In this document: piece after piece, positions 28,001-40,616 of the stretch
Position numbering within the stretch: the stretch's first letter is position 1
How the letters are laid out: each line of letters begins with the position of its first letter
Assembly: GCA_021234535.1 (NCBI GenBank)
Contig: CM037830.1
Span: 4,438,170-4,502,169, forward strand
Direction: 5' to 3'
Source of the DNA: Stichopus chloronotus
Lineage: Eukaryota; Echinodermata; Holothuroidea; Aspidochirotida; Stichopodidae
Length of the DNA: 64,000 nucleotides
Translations under genes and position numbers: made by a program
The notes under the pieces: model-generated
Seen by the model: only the letters and a program-made list of their open reading frames with translations
The model's database searches: none
Told to the model about the DNA's origin: nothing

Positions 28001-31000
28001 TACAATTCCAAAATGACAACAATAGAGTGACGATTCATGCAAAACCATTGAGACTTACAATCAAATCTTTTTTAGCATTACCTGCACGACTTGCTTCTAA
28101 TAGGAAGGCATTCCCGTAGTCGAAAAAGTACACTCCTCTCTTTGTTAACTTGTTGATCCCATCTGCGTGACGTCGCAGACTGTGAGAGAAGATAATAAAA
28201 ACCAAAGATTTTGCAGTTAAAACAATATATGAAAGAAATTTAAAACAAGAGACACTGTTTATGGAAAAGACTATCATAATTATCCATTTTGGTATGAATA
28301 CTAAATATGCTGTTTATACTTTACTTCAAACTGTAAACACAGTCTTTTTTTTATTTTAAATACCCAAACATTTCACATGAGCACATTATGTAGCCAATAT
28401 TCATACATAAGAGACACTTACATGTAAAACACGAGCAAAATCTACACAACACTTTGCTAGGCCACAACAACAAGTTTACAAATCATGCCAGTTCTTGCTT
28501 CCCAATATTCTCCAAATGAACATCTCTGATCTGTTATCATACAAAATAATTACTCCTATTTACATTTTTCATATAAACAATTGGAAATGCTAGTCAATCA
28601 ACAATAACGCAATTGATAAGTACATGATACCAATTAGTTGTGTCTTTTCTTTTAATTTACCCATGGAAAAATCCAGAAAACTAATCAGCTTTATTGACAT
28701 TGTTGGGTTTTACAGATCATGAACACACCTCTCTTGGACAATTCTCTTAAACTGTTCTGGATCCTCTACCATCATGCTGTTAGCCTCTTCCATTGAGAGT
28801 TGGACAGGATAGTATCCACCATTGTAAGGATTATGGCAAGAGGTCTGATCTGATCCGAGATCCACTAAAACATCTCCTGTTCGATCATACTCCTCGGCTA
28901 GCCTCTCCCTGTGAAGTATTACAAAGCAACAAGTTGTAGGCACTAAGACATTGGAAAGATGGATACGAGCATTCGTAATTTCCATTAATCCATTCAAAAT
29001 AATTCAAAATGACCTAACACATTTACTATCTATATAAAATAAGTACTGAGTCTAGGTTTGCCCACCCCTCCCCGTCTCTAACATCTTAATTTAATCGTAC
29101 AACTATTACTTGTTCATCGCAAAGGTCACCTGAATTGTCGGGTTGTGTTATTCAAAGTAACATTAAGGCCCAGAATATGTAGCTCAAGCTTACCACAGTG
29201 AAACTATGTTTCCATGGAAACCAATGCTGCAGGGGACCTTGTCCTTTCTCCCTTTTCTGCAAAACACAATACACGAAATGCTATCAAAGAGTGATCATGC
29301 ATTATTATTAAATGCCTACAGAAAACTACAGTGGATTCACTGTTTAGGAATAAATACTTCCAGTTAAACAAATCATGTAAGTCCAATGCACAGTTATATC
29401 ATACATTTACTGCTGTCATTGCTGACTGCTGGCCTCTGGTTGACCTTTAACTACTCCATTGACCAATCACTTGTCAAATGAGGAAAAAGTTCCATTTCTA
29501 GATGGGCATTTTGAGCCAAAATTATTAAATATGAATCAAAAATCAAAAACGGATTGGAAAGATTGATCTTGTTCCTGAAAATAATTTCACCTGATGAGAG
29601 AAATGCATGTATCAACATCTTCTGCGATCTCCAAGAGCCATCTGAAAATGGAACAAAAGAAAAAAATTAAGTTTCCTGAGAAGTAACCTTCCATACAGAG
29701 TGACACTGAGTAAAAACATAAAGTACCGTCAGTATGGTACCTCTACGAATAAATTACCATTTTTTTTGCTACAGCCCAATCGGAACATTTAGGAATTCAG
29801 AAAAGAGTAGCTATAACATGATTTGACTGGATATTGAGACAAAGAGATCTTCTCTTTGCAGTTCAATACAAGTTCAATAAACAATGTATGTGAATAAAGG
29901 GTAATGTGTACTACAAACCATTATAGTAGATCGCAAAGCGGTTGCGCTTGTGTGCGATTTTTAACACAAATGCAAAGCTGCATGCAGCAAAGGTGATGAT
30001 GAAAACGACAATATTTCTGACTCACTCTCCATCAGAGTTGCTTGATTTGAGCAAATATAAGGAGGAATGAAAGATTAAGGAGATTTAGAGCACAATTTCA
30101 GGACAAACCCTTCAATTGCTCTCAGATAGATGTGTCAATTCATTATGCAAACAATTATGACATTTTTGATGACATAAAGTTGAGGAAGAGAATCTAGCAA
30201 GTCAAGACCACATATAAATGGATGCCTCAGCAAATTCTCTTCTTACACATAACGTGCTTCAAAATTCTCTCAATGTAGTACAGACAAGACATGACTCACC
30301 CTTGGTTGTATCGTTTCATTAGTGCCTCTTTACTAACTTCAGCCACAACTCCTACACATCCACATATCACAGCAGCTTTGGCCTGAGCACCGCTCATTCC
30401 CCCCAAGCCTGCCGAAACAAAGACCTTCCCTCGTAGGTCACTGTTTCCAAACTTCCTTCTCCCGGCGTTCAACAATGTCAGCTGCAGAGGGAGAAATTTT
30501 CATTCAGCAATAAATTGAGCTTCTACAACATCAATACATGGCTAGGATTTATCGCATTTTTCTTCTTTCATTCTGAAGTCATTCTTGGAATCAGAGTCAG
30601 GGACATTCAGTGGGGAAATTATGTCACCATTCCACTGAGAGTGCCTTTGATATGTCCTACTGATCTTCAAAATGCCCACTGTGACTAAAGCTCTTGGTTT
30701 TTACAATCAGTTGATTTTCAATACAGTCATATTTCTGCTGCTATAAATTATTGGCTTCACTTAATCATCACATCAAACACAGTTAGGCCGAGGAGGTTGT
30801 GGTTGAAGCAAGGAGATAGCCAGGTAATTTATTCATCTCCTTGCAGGTACAAATACGTAGGCCCTAAAGAGGACCGACGCACTCACCGTCGTGCCGTGGA
30901 CGATGCCTTGTGGTCCAATGTAACAGTAGCTACCAGCTGTCATTTGCCCATACCTAGAAAGAAAACAGCAAAAATGAGTAGTACATAGCTAGGAGACAAT

Positions 31001-34000
31001 GAAACATTAGTATACCATCAAAAAGAGCCACAAAAATCTGACAGGTATGTGGCTACCTACTAAACTAAATTACCTGACTGGAAGAAAGGAAATGAATGTG
31101 GAGATAATAAAAACTCCAGTCACAGCCTCATGTTTGGGGTCCAAGATACCCACACAGCTGTAGTAAATACTGTCAGCAGGATTAATGACGAGGCTGTACT
31201 TGTCAGTGGCTTACAAACAGCAAATGCTTGATACTGTTGAGATCATTGTAAGAACACTTACATGGTTACTCCTAGAGCAAACATTCTGTCATAATTCTCC
31301 CTTGAAGAATAGTTTGGAATTACCTGCAAATAAGGGTGAAAGAACAAATATTACCCCATGCTTTTTCTTTGGCATTTGAATAATTGTGCTAGCCTGAAAT
31401 GGATAGTGAAGTAATTAAAATCCAATGCATTATTTCAAGTGATGAACCTGCAGAGGCTTATCCTAAAATTTTGTCATGTCAAATATTTACAACGATTTAT
31501 CAAATTCAAATAAATGACCAAAAAAAAGAAGAAACTGAAAAACAACAAATCAACTTCAATGAAGCCATAGTTGAAGTTATATCAGCCAAACATCGCTTTC
31601 AAAAAGAAAGTAAATTAAATTCTCACCATTCCGTTGGTGATGACGACTCTCGGTGCATCCTCATGACTTGGAAAGAGACCAGACGGATGACCGGAGTACA
31701 TGACTAACGTTTGGTCATTCTTCATCTCAGAGAGATACTTCATAACCAACCAGAACTGAGGGGCAAAAAAAAAATTGTACTTAAGTCCTATCTGATCATG
31801 CAGCTTTCTGTGCAAATTGGTAGCAAACATTTCTCATTTCCAGACATTACTAGTATTGATAAAGACTTATTTTCACATTTGCAACTCATCAACAAATGCC
31901 ATACTGGTAGGTTTTTTGTTTTTTTTTCTGAGGAACAACTAATTACGGATGAATTATTAAGTCTATCCGTTCTGACACATTGAACACCATGAATGTTACA
32001 TATGTAACAATAAAACATGAAGCCAATAAATGCTGAAACAAACAGACATGCTCCATAATTACTAAAACTAGTAGTCGTGTTTATTCAGCTGGTTTGCAAC
32101 CTCATTGAAAAAATCTTTTAAAGTAAAATGAGTGCTATGGTGTTTCTAACTCTTAGCAAACTTTACTGCTTGCATAGTGAAACACCACACCCTGTTAGTT
32201 GTAGTCACCATGTACTTACCTGAGCCCAATTTGAGAACACTTGTCCATTCCCACCATATGTCACGAGTTCCTGTGGGAACTAAAAAGAGGACAAAAAGGT
32301 AACACTCATACTTTCAATTCTTATAATTTCTGAATTCATGAAGACACTAGAAATTCCCTCTGACACTGTCCTTAATTGTTCATTCCAACTGTGGTTCATT
32401 ACTCCCTAATCAACATTTCTCTCACAATGTTTCATCATTTATTACCTTTCAGTGAGTTGGCACCATACTTAGTGACGCCAAAATAAAACGTTTATTTCTG
32501 GCATTGATACATGCTCTGTATCACATAACAAAAGAATTTCTCTACCTCCTCAAACAGCTTTTACTAACTACATTGCAGACACAAGGACACACTACAGTGG
32601 AAGTTTCACACCAAATCCTGACACAGTGTCGACTGCCAACAGCTTTTAACGTCCTAAAACTATCGCTTAGATTCCGACTCTACCTTCATATTGATTGTAT
32701 GCTATTAAAATTCATGTATGCCAACAGATTCAATGTCACTTGTTATTTGAATAATTGAATGTCATTGACATTTTCAGTGACTGCCCAAGTTTTCGTTATT
32801 ATTCACATTCTAATGTTAATGATCACATGTACGGTCTCCATATTGCAGTTTTGTTTGCTGCTAATTGTAAGTATTCAAGGCTGATTTCAGGGAAATTCTC
32901 ACACTCCAATCAGACAAGATGTATGACAATCAAAAATAGATGACCACGTTTGGATTTCTAGCATGTACGAAGGCAATATAGGAACCCATTAAGGTGAAGA
33001 GGCAAATACCAGAGCCACTGGGAAGAGGCAGGTGCCAGGGCTACTGTGAGGAGGAAGATACCAGGGCTACAGTGAAGAGGCAGATACCAGGGCTACTGTG
33101 AAGAGGCAGATACCAGGGCCACAGTGAAGAGGCAGACACCAGGGCTACAGTGAAGAGGCAGATACCAGGGCTACAGTGAAGAGGCAGGTACCAGGGCTAC
33201 TGTAGCAATGCAGATACCAGGGTAACTGATAAAAGACAAACACCACGACTACTGTGAAGAGGAAAATACCTGGGCTACTTTGGGGTCCAAGTTGTTCATA
33301 ATCATCATCATGATGGCAGCTGCTTGTTTGCATTGGCTTGGATATTCATTAATGGGATGAGCCCTAGGTATAAGAAAGATCATTAAAAATGCAAAAAAAC
33401 ACATATTAGTTCATAAAATGAGAAGTAACGTTGTTGTTTATACAGTGAATAAAAAGTCACAAAACAGGAATATCCCACAGTGTAAGACTGGGGTTGCTTC
33501 ATCCAAGTCCAAAGAAACCATTCATAACAGAGGATAACTTTCTGACAGGCATGGTGAAATACACTGAGCATTACAGTTATCTTAACCCATTTTCTCCTGT
33601 TAATGTTTCCCTAAATATCAATCGGACATATACACAACACTTTAAGGAATGGCTATGTGTTGACTGCTCGCCATTGACCGATAACACTAACTGGAGTATT
33701 GACACATTTACAAGCGAAGCATTCACAAAAATGCTGTATAATCACAGACTAAAGATAGTGGAGCTGCAACAATAAAGCTGACTCACACAATAAGAATGGT
33801 CTTAAGATGAACAAGCTAGTCAGAGGTCTGAGGTCACTAGTAAGAAAGCTGAGACATGTGGTTAATGAAAACTGTTTTGGCCATAACTTTGCAAGTCAGT
33901 GACAATCAGCCTACCTCATGTCTAGATCAGGCAAAAACCGGTACATGTAGATATGACCATACATTCTCAGCTCCAAGGCAAACTCAGGGGCAAGGGTTTC

Positions 34001-34582
34001 GTGATACTCTGGGGGTATGTAACGGAGAGCATTCTGAAGTGCTTGCTGAAAAGAAAATGCAAGTCAATGTTTAATTTAGGACTTCCAATGAATAATGTAC
34101 ACAAACAAACGTAATGTGACATACACTGCTGTTTGCCAATCAAGCCTCACATTCATCAAAAATAACCTGTGCAAAATCAAGCGTGACTATGATGTTTATC
34201 ATTTCTTTACACCATCAAGGACATCTTTCCTTCAAAATGAAATTTACATGTGGAGTGAAAAACTAGTGTACATGCTACCTGCACTGATGGTATAATAGAA
34301 TGTCCTATTGCAAATCAAGAACGACATAGGTGTTAGATTGTTCTAGACATTAGCAGTAGCTATTACTCAAATCAGTTCAAGAACCATATGACATGATACA
34401 AATCAACATGAAGGAAAACAGCTTAATCAAGCTCAATGAATAAACTAAAACCTATGTACCCTTTCCTCTGCAGCAGAGAGCCTCGTCGTTCGAGATGGAG
34501 CGTGCGGGAGATTCTCATCTCTCTGACGAGGTGGAGGAAGAGGATTAAGAGGCAAGCCTCCTACAAGATCCTTGAGTGACAT
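22055..34582 (-). CDS. UROC1: Urocanate hydratase (urocanase), complete 18-exon gene
   Basis: Urocanase converts urocanate to 4-imidazolone-5-propionate, the second step of histidine degradation, using tightly bound NAD+ as an electrophile; it is cytosolic. Coding exons, 5' to 3': 34460-34582, 33915-34045, 33270-33363, 32220-32279, 31627-31755, 31262-31323, 30887-30953, 30300-30481, 29591-29641, 29194-29256, 28729-28908, 28082-28179, 26798-26873, 26032-26153, 23928-23998, 23459-23657, 22820-23001 and 22055-22195. Every junction is AG/GT and every phase matches. The total is 2,031 nt, 676 residues plus TGA, the same length as I recall for the vertebrate enzyme. Visible motifs are GLGGMSGAQ (about 247-255), DLGSDQTS (337-344), the conserved Cys in FRWVCTS (about 453) and SRDHHDVSG (from about 542), then HNGGGVGWGE. 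No frame break was found, so it is probably functional. The ATG is preceded by CCACAG, suggesting a leader exon further upstream. Confidence 0.96.
25262..25342. repeat. Short tandem repeat, unit about 15 bp
   Basis: About five copies of AACTTCTTCTATTT and variants lie in a UROC1 intron. Confidence 0.75.
27085..27520. repeat. Minisatellite, unit about 35 bp, in a UROC1 intron
   Basis: More than ten copies carry GATACTGACAGGCAATATGA followed by TATCATGTCACTGAT. They lie in the intron between the exons at 28082-28179 and 26798-26873. Some variants are shorter, including GATATAAACTGGCAATATGA. Confidence 0.85.
32993..33270. repeat. 26-bp minisatellite in register with a UROC1 5' splice site
   Basis: Eleven units step by exactly 26 nt (anchors at 33001, 33027, 33053, 33079, 33105, 33131, 33157, 33183, 33209, 33235 and 33261). 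The unit is GAAGAGGCAGATACCAGGGC plus TACAGT. The last unit is the real exon-intron junction: on the minus strand GTAGCCCAG|GTATTTTCC, against GTAGCCCTGGTATCTGCC in the array. The array lies immediately inside the intron following the coding exon 33270-33363. Confidence 0.88.
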
Positions 34583-34599
34583 TGTAACGACACTGTGGA

Positions 34600-36480
34600 C
34601 ACAAGAACAGTAAATTAGGCATAAATGCAGCATCATAACACAAAAGAAATTTGACTTGTGACATTGTGACATTTTCATAACAAATAGTACTTGTAGGCTG
34701 GACTGGCTTATAATGTGCATCAGTGATTTCGGTTCAAGGTTGTCAGTCTGACAACCGAATCAATTAGGCTTGCATCAAATAAGACTTTTTTGCAGGTCAT
34801 CGAAAACTGGAATCATGAAAATTGGCAATGACTTAACATTGTAAGGGTGCTCAAGTAGATTATGTTCATTGATTGTAGTTATAATTACATATTTCTTGAC
34901 AACTTAATTTTGAAACCACCATTTTGCATCTTATTTGTCCTGTGAACAACCAACTGAAATTACTAAAATTTCATCCCTCTCAGCATCCAATACATATTAC
35001 AGTAATCCACTTTTATTTTAGGCCCATAAAGAGGCAAAGAAAATGAACTAGAGAAATATGAGTGGCTTGGCAGAAGGTGACAGCAAATGCTGATTTAGAT
35101 GGCAACTTAACATCGGTCACCCATTACTTTTGATGACCCCGCAATTGCATAGGTCATCCCAGTGTTTTAAAAGTACACAGTGGATACAGCAAGTACACCT
35201 AGAATGATGCACCCCTATTTATTGCTGAAACTGTATTTCTTCAGACAACCTATCCTACTTTATTAAAAGCAGGATGACATCATTATTTAAAAATAGTATG
35301 TTGCTGATGAAGCCTCTCACACATCTGGTTCTTTGATTAGGTTATTCCACCCTTGCCTATAGGCCAGGTTTTGTTTCCTCATTTGCCACTTCAACAAAAC
35401 AACCCGGAATAGCCTTCACCTAAAAATACCACCATGTCTCCAAAATGATGGTCCACCTGCTATAGTGCTAGATATAAGTTTACATGATACATATACCTCA
35501 TAGGTTATGCTATTCTGCCATTTGACTTTGCTTAGAACTCCACTAAAGTTGCAATGTGTCAACTTAGGCTAGGTGCATAAATATACTTCAAAGAGAAGAA
35601 ATCTTGGGTTCATGTTGTGCTCGATTTTAAAATGTGAGGGTAGGCTACAGCACAGAAAATCTTTTCATGTCATTAGACATTACATTTGTGAGTTACTGCT
35701 TGTAGTACAAAAACATTATCTAAATGAGTGTTAGGGATTTTCACTAACTTCATAATCATCGATCAAATCCATAAGTGCGTCATTCTAGGTCAGCCACAAC
35801 CATGCTATAGGCTACTTGTGGCTAGCCAGTAGCTGTTAGTAGTCGCAGGCCTTTGCCTAACTTACAGCTGCCGGTGAGTGACCCAGTACGCCTAGGCAAT
35901 TGACTGATATACTGTTTTTAAGCCAGTGATTTCTTTTCTCGATAACAGTTGCACAAGGCTAACAGTGACATCCTAAGTTAGAAATAAGGCCTAACTTTCA
36001 AAATTAGGTGAATACAACAGTAATAATTTGAAACTACTGTACTGTCATGTTCGAAATCTTAACCTACGTTGATCGATATCAAATAACCAAATAAAATCGA
36101 ACTACATTGGTTTTGTTGTTTTCCAAACGGCTAACTTGGGCCAACTTACAAAATGGTGAATCTGTGCTGCCTTTGCTACTAGTTTAGCTAAGTAGCTTAC
36201 TATCTATCTGTATCTGATCAAGCCAGGCGATAAAATACGCGTCAAGTCGTACGTGTTCGTGTGCAACTATATAACACGTACGCACAATCCTAAACGTAGC
36301 CTACACTCACGCTGCAATCTACAGACATTCACACACAGATAGACTAAGCATACGGATAATAACAACTACAAGCTGCACATTGGCGGGTAGAGTTACATAT
36401 GATGGGGTATACCAGAGGTGTGTCCACCAAGAGCCAATCAACGTTGGTGTTTTGATAGTTTGTAAATAAATGCAACTGCA
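34600..36480. other. Upstream region of UROC1
   Basis: No coding exon was recognised. The promoter and any non-coding leader exon of UROC1 should lie here or slightly further upstream. No clear TATA element could be assigned. Confidence 0.4.
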
Positions 36481-36485
36481 ACCAC

Positions 36486-36551
36486 AGTTGTAACCAAAGA
36501 CAATGGAGCGCCGAAGGCGCCTTCGGCACTCCATTGTCTTTGGTTGTAACT
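36486..36551. repeat. 66-bp near-perfect palindrome
   Basis: The left arm (36486-36518) and right arm (36519-36551) are complementary at 30 of 33 positions with no spacer. The centre is CCGAAGGC|GCCTTCGG. The three differences are all transitions. It sits about 1.9 kb upstream of the UROC1 ATG. Confidence 0.92.
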
Positions 36552-37394
36552 ATACATTGTTGTGCGCATGGCAAGTGATTGGCAAGCCATTATTCCCAAA
36601 TAGGAGACGTCTGCACTTGCATCTGATTGAAGTTACATTCAGTTTAATTGAATTACAATTGTTTCGATTTATCTTCAATTGAATAGGCTCAATGATGTGA
36701 TATCGATGAGTTTGTGAGGATTTTGAAGGATAAAAACACATGACAATGCTTATAATACAGTAGCATAACTAATTTTAGCATACATCGATAGCAACAGTTA
36801 TGAAAACTATCACAATGTTTAATTTCTTGCCCTGACTTGTAGTGGCTGTGTGCATAGGAATTAATACTGATGTGAAAAGTGTCTGGTTACGATTTTCCAA
36901 AGGCAAATTGAATCGTTAAGTACTCACTAATTAAAGTTTCTTTGAATTTGACACCTGTGCATATTTACTGCACGTTTGTCAGTCAGTATTAGATGGAATT
37001 GTGACAGGTTTAGGAAACTTTGGTGAATCTCATGGACGAACTCAGTGTGCCCCTTTAATTTGCAGATATCTAAGGTCGGTTTAGAATAACAAGAAAATTT
37101 ATGTACGACGTTGAAAATAAATCCTACGTAGAAAATAAATCCTGTTCATCCAACGTGGTTTGTTTCATACTACATGTAGGTCATGGAAGATGTCTTTTAG
37201 TATCACACCCCTATACGTAGTATACAGGGAAGAGATATTGTTCTTGGTTGAGTGGTTAAGTCACAAAAATTACACTTAAATGGTGGCCCACATTACACCC
37301 CTAGTGGTATTCAACCGACACTTGGGGGGCCAGTGGTCCTCATGGTATACAAATGACATGGATCAAAATTACCCAGTCGGGTTAGGTGGTGATA

Positions 37395-37900
37395 AACATT
37401 TTAAAAAAGTTTTGAAAATATTGATGATGTCGCAAGGTCAAAGGTCATGTGGTTAAAGGTCAAATCGTTCAAAATGCTTTAAAAAGTGTGTAACGATCTC
37501 GTCCAAGACGGTAAGTTGGATGAACCTCAAATTTGGTGCGAAGGTGCCCAGGTATGAAGTATAGTGTCCACCCGACCGATGACGACATAGGTTAAAGGTC
37601 AAGAGTCAGCATGGCACGAAAAACAGAAACATATTTTAGCATTACCTCTACGTGAGAATATCCTAGAATAATAAAATTACCATACATGGAAAGCAAACGA
37701 TACAAAATTATCTTAAAAATATTGATGAGGTCACGAGGTCAAAGGTCACGTGATTAAAGGTCAAATTGTCAAAAATGCTTTGCAAAGTGTGTCACGATCT
37801 CCTCCTAGACGGTAAGTCAGGTTTACTTCAAACTTGCTTATGAGATGTAGTGTCCAATCGACTGATTAGATTACATGGCAAAGGCAAAAGTCATGATTAC
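37395..37900. repeat. Two tandem copies of a repeat containing AGGTCA DR1 elements
   Basis: Two diverged copies about 301 nt apart (about 37395-37620 and 37700-37900) share TATTGATGA, AAGGTCAAAGGTCA, TTAAAGGTCAAAT, AAAATGCTTT, GTGT and AGACGGTAAGT. Each has a perfect AGGTCA-A-AGGTCA direct repeat (37435-37447 and 37736-37748). It lies between UROC1 and the transposon. Confidence 0.8.
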
Positions 37901-38339
37901 TATAGCCCATAATACAGTTTTAGGTGCTGGTAGTACATGGTTTCAACATGACTTTTACACATTTGCCTTTCCATTAATGTGGCACCTATTCAACCATAAG
38001 CTAAGTGATTACGTCTGGTAGCAGTGTCATTTCCCCCTGCGTTGATAATACCTTCACTCAGTATATGTTTATACAGCGTATATACATATATAGATCTACT
38101 GCACAATTGTACAAAACTCGAGCTTTTTACGCACTGTGAAGAAAATATAAAATATTGAGCTACCCATAAGACGCTTTTCAGGGCACTCAAAGGATCCACA
38201 GTGACGGGGCGTGCTGATATGGGGAATACTCGGTATCCAGGCACATGTGTATGCGCAGGCAGGTATTTTTGTCGTTCCACGCTTACGTGGTGTATTGCAG
38301 AACTACTACTACTTGAATATTCAGCACTTCTGTCCACAA

Positions 38340-38343
38340 TTAA
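38340..38343. other. Left TTAA target-site duplication of the Kolobok-type element
   Basis: TTAA stands directly outside the terminal AGGAATT. Its partner is TTAA at 51245-51248. Confidence 0.65.
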
Positions 38344-38540
38344 AGGAATTCTCCACCAACAGGAAAACCTACTTAAATACATGAGATCTTTTACCGTTCT
38401 GTCTGTCTGACATGACCATTTTGCCAGTAGAAGCTTTGTTCGTTGTTAAATACTGCTTTGAAAGTTGGGGTTCAGTTCGAGCCTAAAAGTCTGTTTGCCA
38501 TCGCGGGCGGCTGTGTGTGACGTAGCACCGACAAATGCTG
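38344..38540 (+). repeat. Left terminal inverted repeat with conserved inner block
   Basis: It starts AGGAATT and contains CTTAAATACATGAGATCTTTTA, which loosely matches the other end, then GTTCGAGCCT, then the 21-nt block at 38516-38536 (core GTGACGTAGCACCGACA). The block may also act in the promoter of the plus-strand gene that starts 307 nt further in. Confidence 0.6.
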
Positions 38541-38822
38541 TTTTCCTTTTTTGTCATTTTTCGCGTTCCATTATAGTCAGTGAGATCGTTGGCACAACGA
38601 GTTGCACATACTGTACTCCAGATGTACGTACTAGTAGTACTACAGTAGTACATACAATTCAATGTCAACGTTGTGTACGATCGTTTTTCGTTGCCGCCTG
38701 GCCTTGGTTCAGCCATATACAACGACTGTGTTTTTATTTCAGTACCCGCATAGATTTAAGTGAGCGAATATTTGTCCATTTCTTATCATTTGTTAACAAG
38801 TAACGTTGTTTCCGTGAGAATA

Positions 38823-40616
38823 ATGGAAAGTGAAGAGGAACAGGGAGGCCCATCTGGCTACGACTTCGAGCCGATGATGACAGAGGCTGAATACGAGGCG
38901 ATGTCGCACGCTAACGTTGAGGAGGAAGGCCCCGGACAAGACCAAACACTCTCGCCTAACCGTAGAGACAATGCAAGCTGGTGCATTTGCACGAAATGCG
39001 ACATAATGGACTCAGAAGTGGAGTGCATTTGCTGCAATGAGATTGGGAGTATAGCGGACAAACTAAACCAAAACAATTTATGCGTGACTTAACATGACGA
39101 CTTCAAAAGTGTTTGCCTTACAAAGGCAGTTTTGGAGACTTCATGGGCTTTTCTCCAGCATTCAAAGGGAAACAATACAGCAAGGGACTTGCAAAACAGG
39201 TACAGTTAGTCCGTAGGCCTACCGGCTACAGTACAGGCTACTGCCAATTACTAGGATACCTCCTGAGTCACATTCATTTTAATCAGATTGCTAATTTGCT
39301 GTATGTTTATTACTTTATCAAATTGTTGCTCTCTTTATTGTAAAAAAAATAAATGTTGAGGAAATACAATATGAAAATTGATATTAGCTTAAGTCTATTA
39401 TAGTCATTTTGGCAGTGTAGTAGATTTGATTGGTGTTTTGGGTTTGGGGTGTCTGCTCTATCAGTCTCTTCTCTTTTTTTTTTTTTTTTAGGACATTGTA
39501 CTTTGTGACCCTTTTCATACTAAATGAAGGGAGACTTAACTAAATGTGTAGAATTTATCTTTGACAGATGAGTGCATCATCATCGTCAGTCCAAGACGTT
39601 GGTGGCCATAGGCCTTTTTGTCGAAAAGAAAAATTTGAAACTAAAATTCGTCTCTGTAATCAAAAATAGAAATCCGTACTCCGCCAGACTTTGTCCAAGT
39701 TTGACTTAAATCCGTTCAAAGTGCATCAGTATTTTATTTATCCTGTACTGTATATTTGGGGTAGTATTTCAAATCTTTGAATTTTTCTAAGTTATATGAG
39801 ATGGCAGAAAGGAAAAAAAGTTGTTAAAGATTTTCTGGGGTATAGTAGCCTACTGCATGATTTTGTCAGAGATGCTGTACTGTATAAAATCGGCAGGTGT
39901 GTTTACTGTGTTACTATATGCCCACTGTCCTACCTGCTCATGTTACTACGCATTGTCAATATGTACTGTAGTAAGAGATCTATAAGGGCTGCAAGTTATG
40001 GTTAGTCCTTGGTTTGTGTCCTGCATCAGTCGTGCACTTCACTACCAGTATTGAGTGTAGTGGGTTGTATGAATTTTGTTAGAAGTAAAAACTTTTCTAC
40101 TAATACTTATATCATTGCCATGATCTTATGTACAGTACAGGTTCAATGCAGTATCAAGGACATAGCAATTCTGCATTTGCTAATTTGAAGGTATTTTAGT
40201 ACTTGAACATTAACCTGGAACATTCTACAACAATGCTTGCACTGTACCTCAAATGGTTTGATTATATTAGATCCACCATCCATGACCATATGGTCCAAAG
40301 AAGTAAAGATGATTCTTATCCATGTTACAGTACTATCTGTCCAATCATTTGGTTTTCTTAGTCTCTCAGGCTTCACTTGGTTGTTTTTTATCTGTACAAT
40401 TATTGCACCATTTTTTTTTTGTTTTGTTCCAGGCAGTACAGATTTATTGCATACAAGATGTTTACACTTTGGGCCCATGGGAAACTAGGAAAGAGAAACA
40501 GGACACCCGTTCCATCTTGTGCGGTAAGAAGGATCCGACAAGAGTTCCCAGACAGCGAGTACACTGGATTCTTGTACGCTGATGACGTTTATGCCGAGAT
40601 CATGCCAGAACTGTAA
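38823..40616 (+). pseudogene. P2X7 ballast-domain-like (P2RX7_C) gene, interrupted by one in-frame TAA
   Basis: Two exons, 38823-39199 and 40433-40616, join across CAG|GTACAG and TTCCAG|G in matching phase (187 codons with stop). The N-terminal 45 residues are acidic. A Cys cluster follows: WCICTKC (about 53-59) and ECICC (67-71). Exon 2 has AYKMFTLW, a PSC motif and RRIRQEFPDSEYTGF. These match, in order, the WCQCGNC, LCC, AYRCYATW, PSCC and RIRKEFP..YSGF landmarks of the zinc-binding cytoplasmic ballast domain of the P2X7 receptor, but there is no P2X channel part. Codon 90 (39090-39092) is TAA inside the domain, after LCVT; the frame continues normally beyond it. It is therefore either inactivated, a polymorphic allele, a sequence error or read through. 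The molecular function of stand-alone ballast proteins is not known to me. Confidence 0.75.
39090..39092 (+). other. In-frame TAA inside the ballast-like domain
   Basis: The codon lies between LCVT and HDDF. Codons on both sides stay in the domain's frame, and the exon's donor phase matches exon 2. One base change from CAA or GAA would produce it. Confidence 0.85.

Noticed and set aside
36486..36551. Interpretation of the 66-bp palindrome as a microRNA precursor
   Set aside because: It has no terminal loop of usual size and perfect stem symmetry to the centre, unlike animal microRNA hairpins.
37990..38382. 130-residue minus-strand reading frame next to the transposon's left end
   Set aside because: No recognisable domain, no splice support, and it crosses the element boundary.
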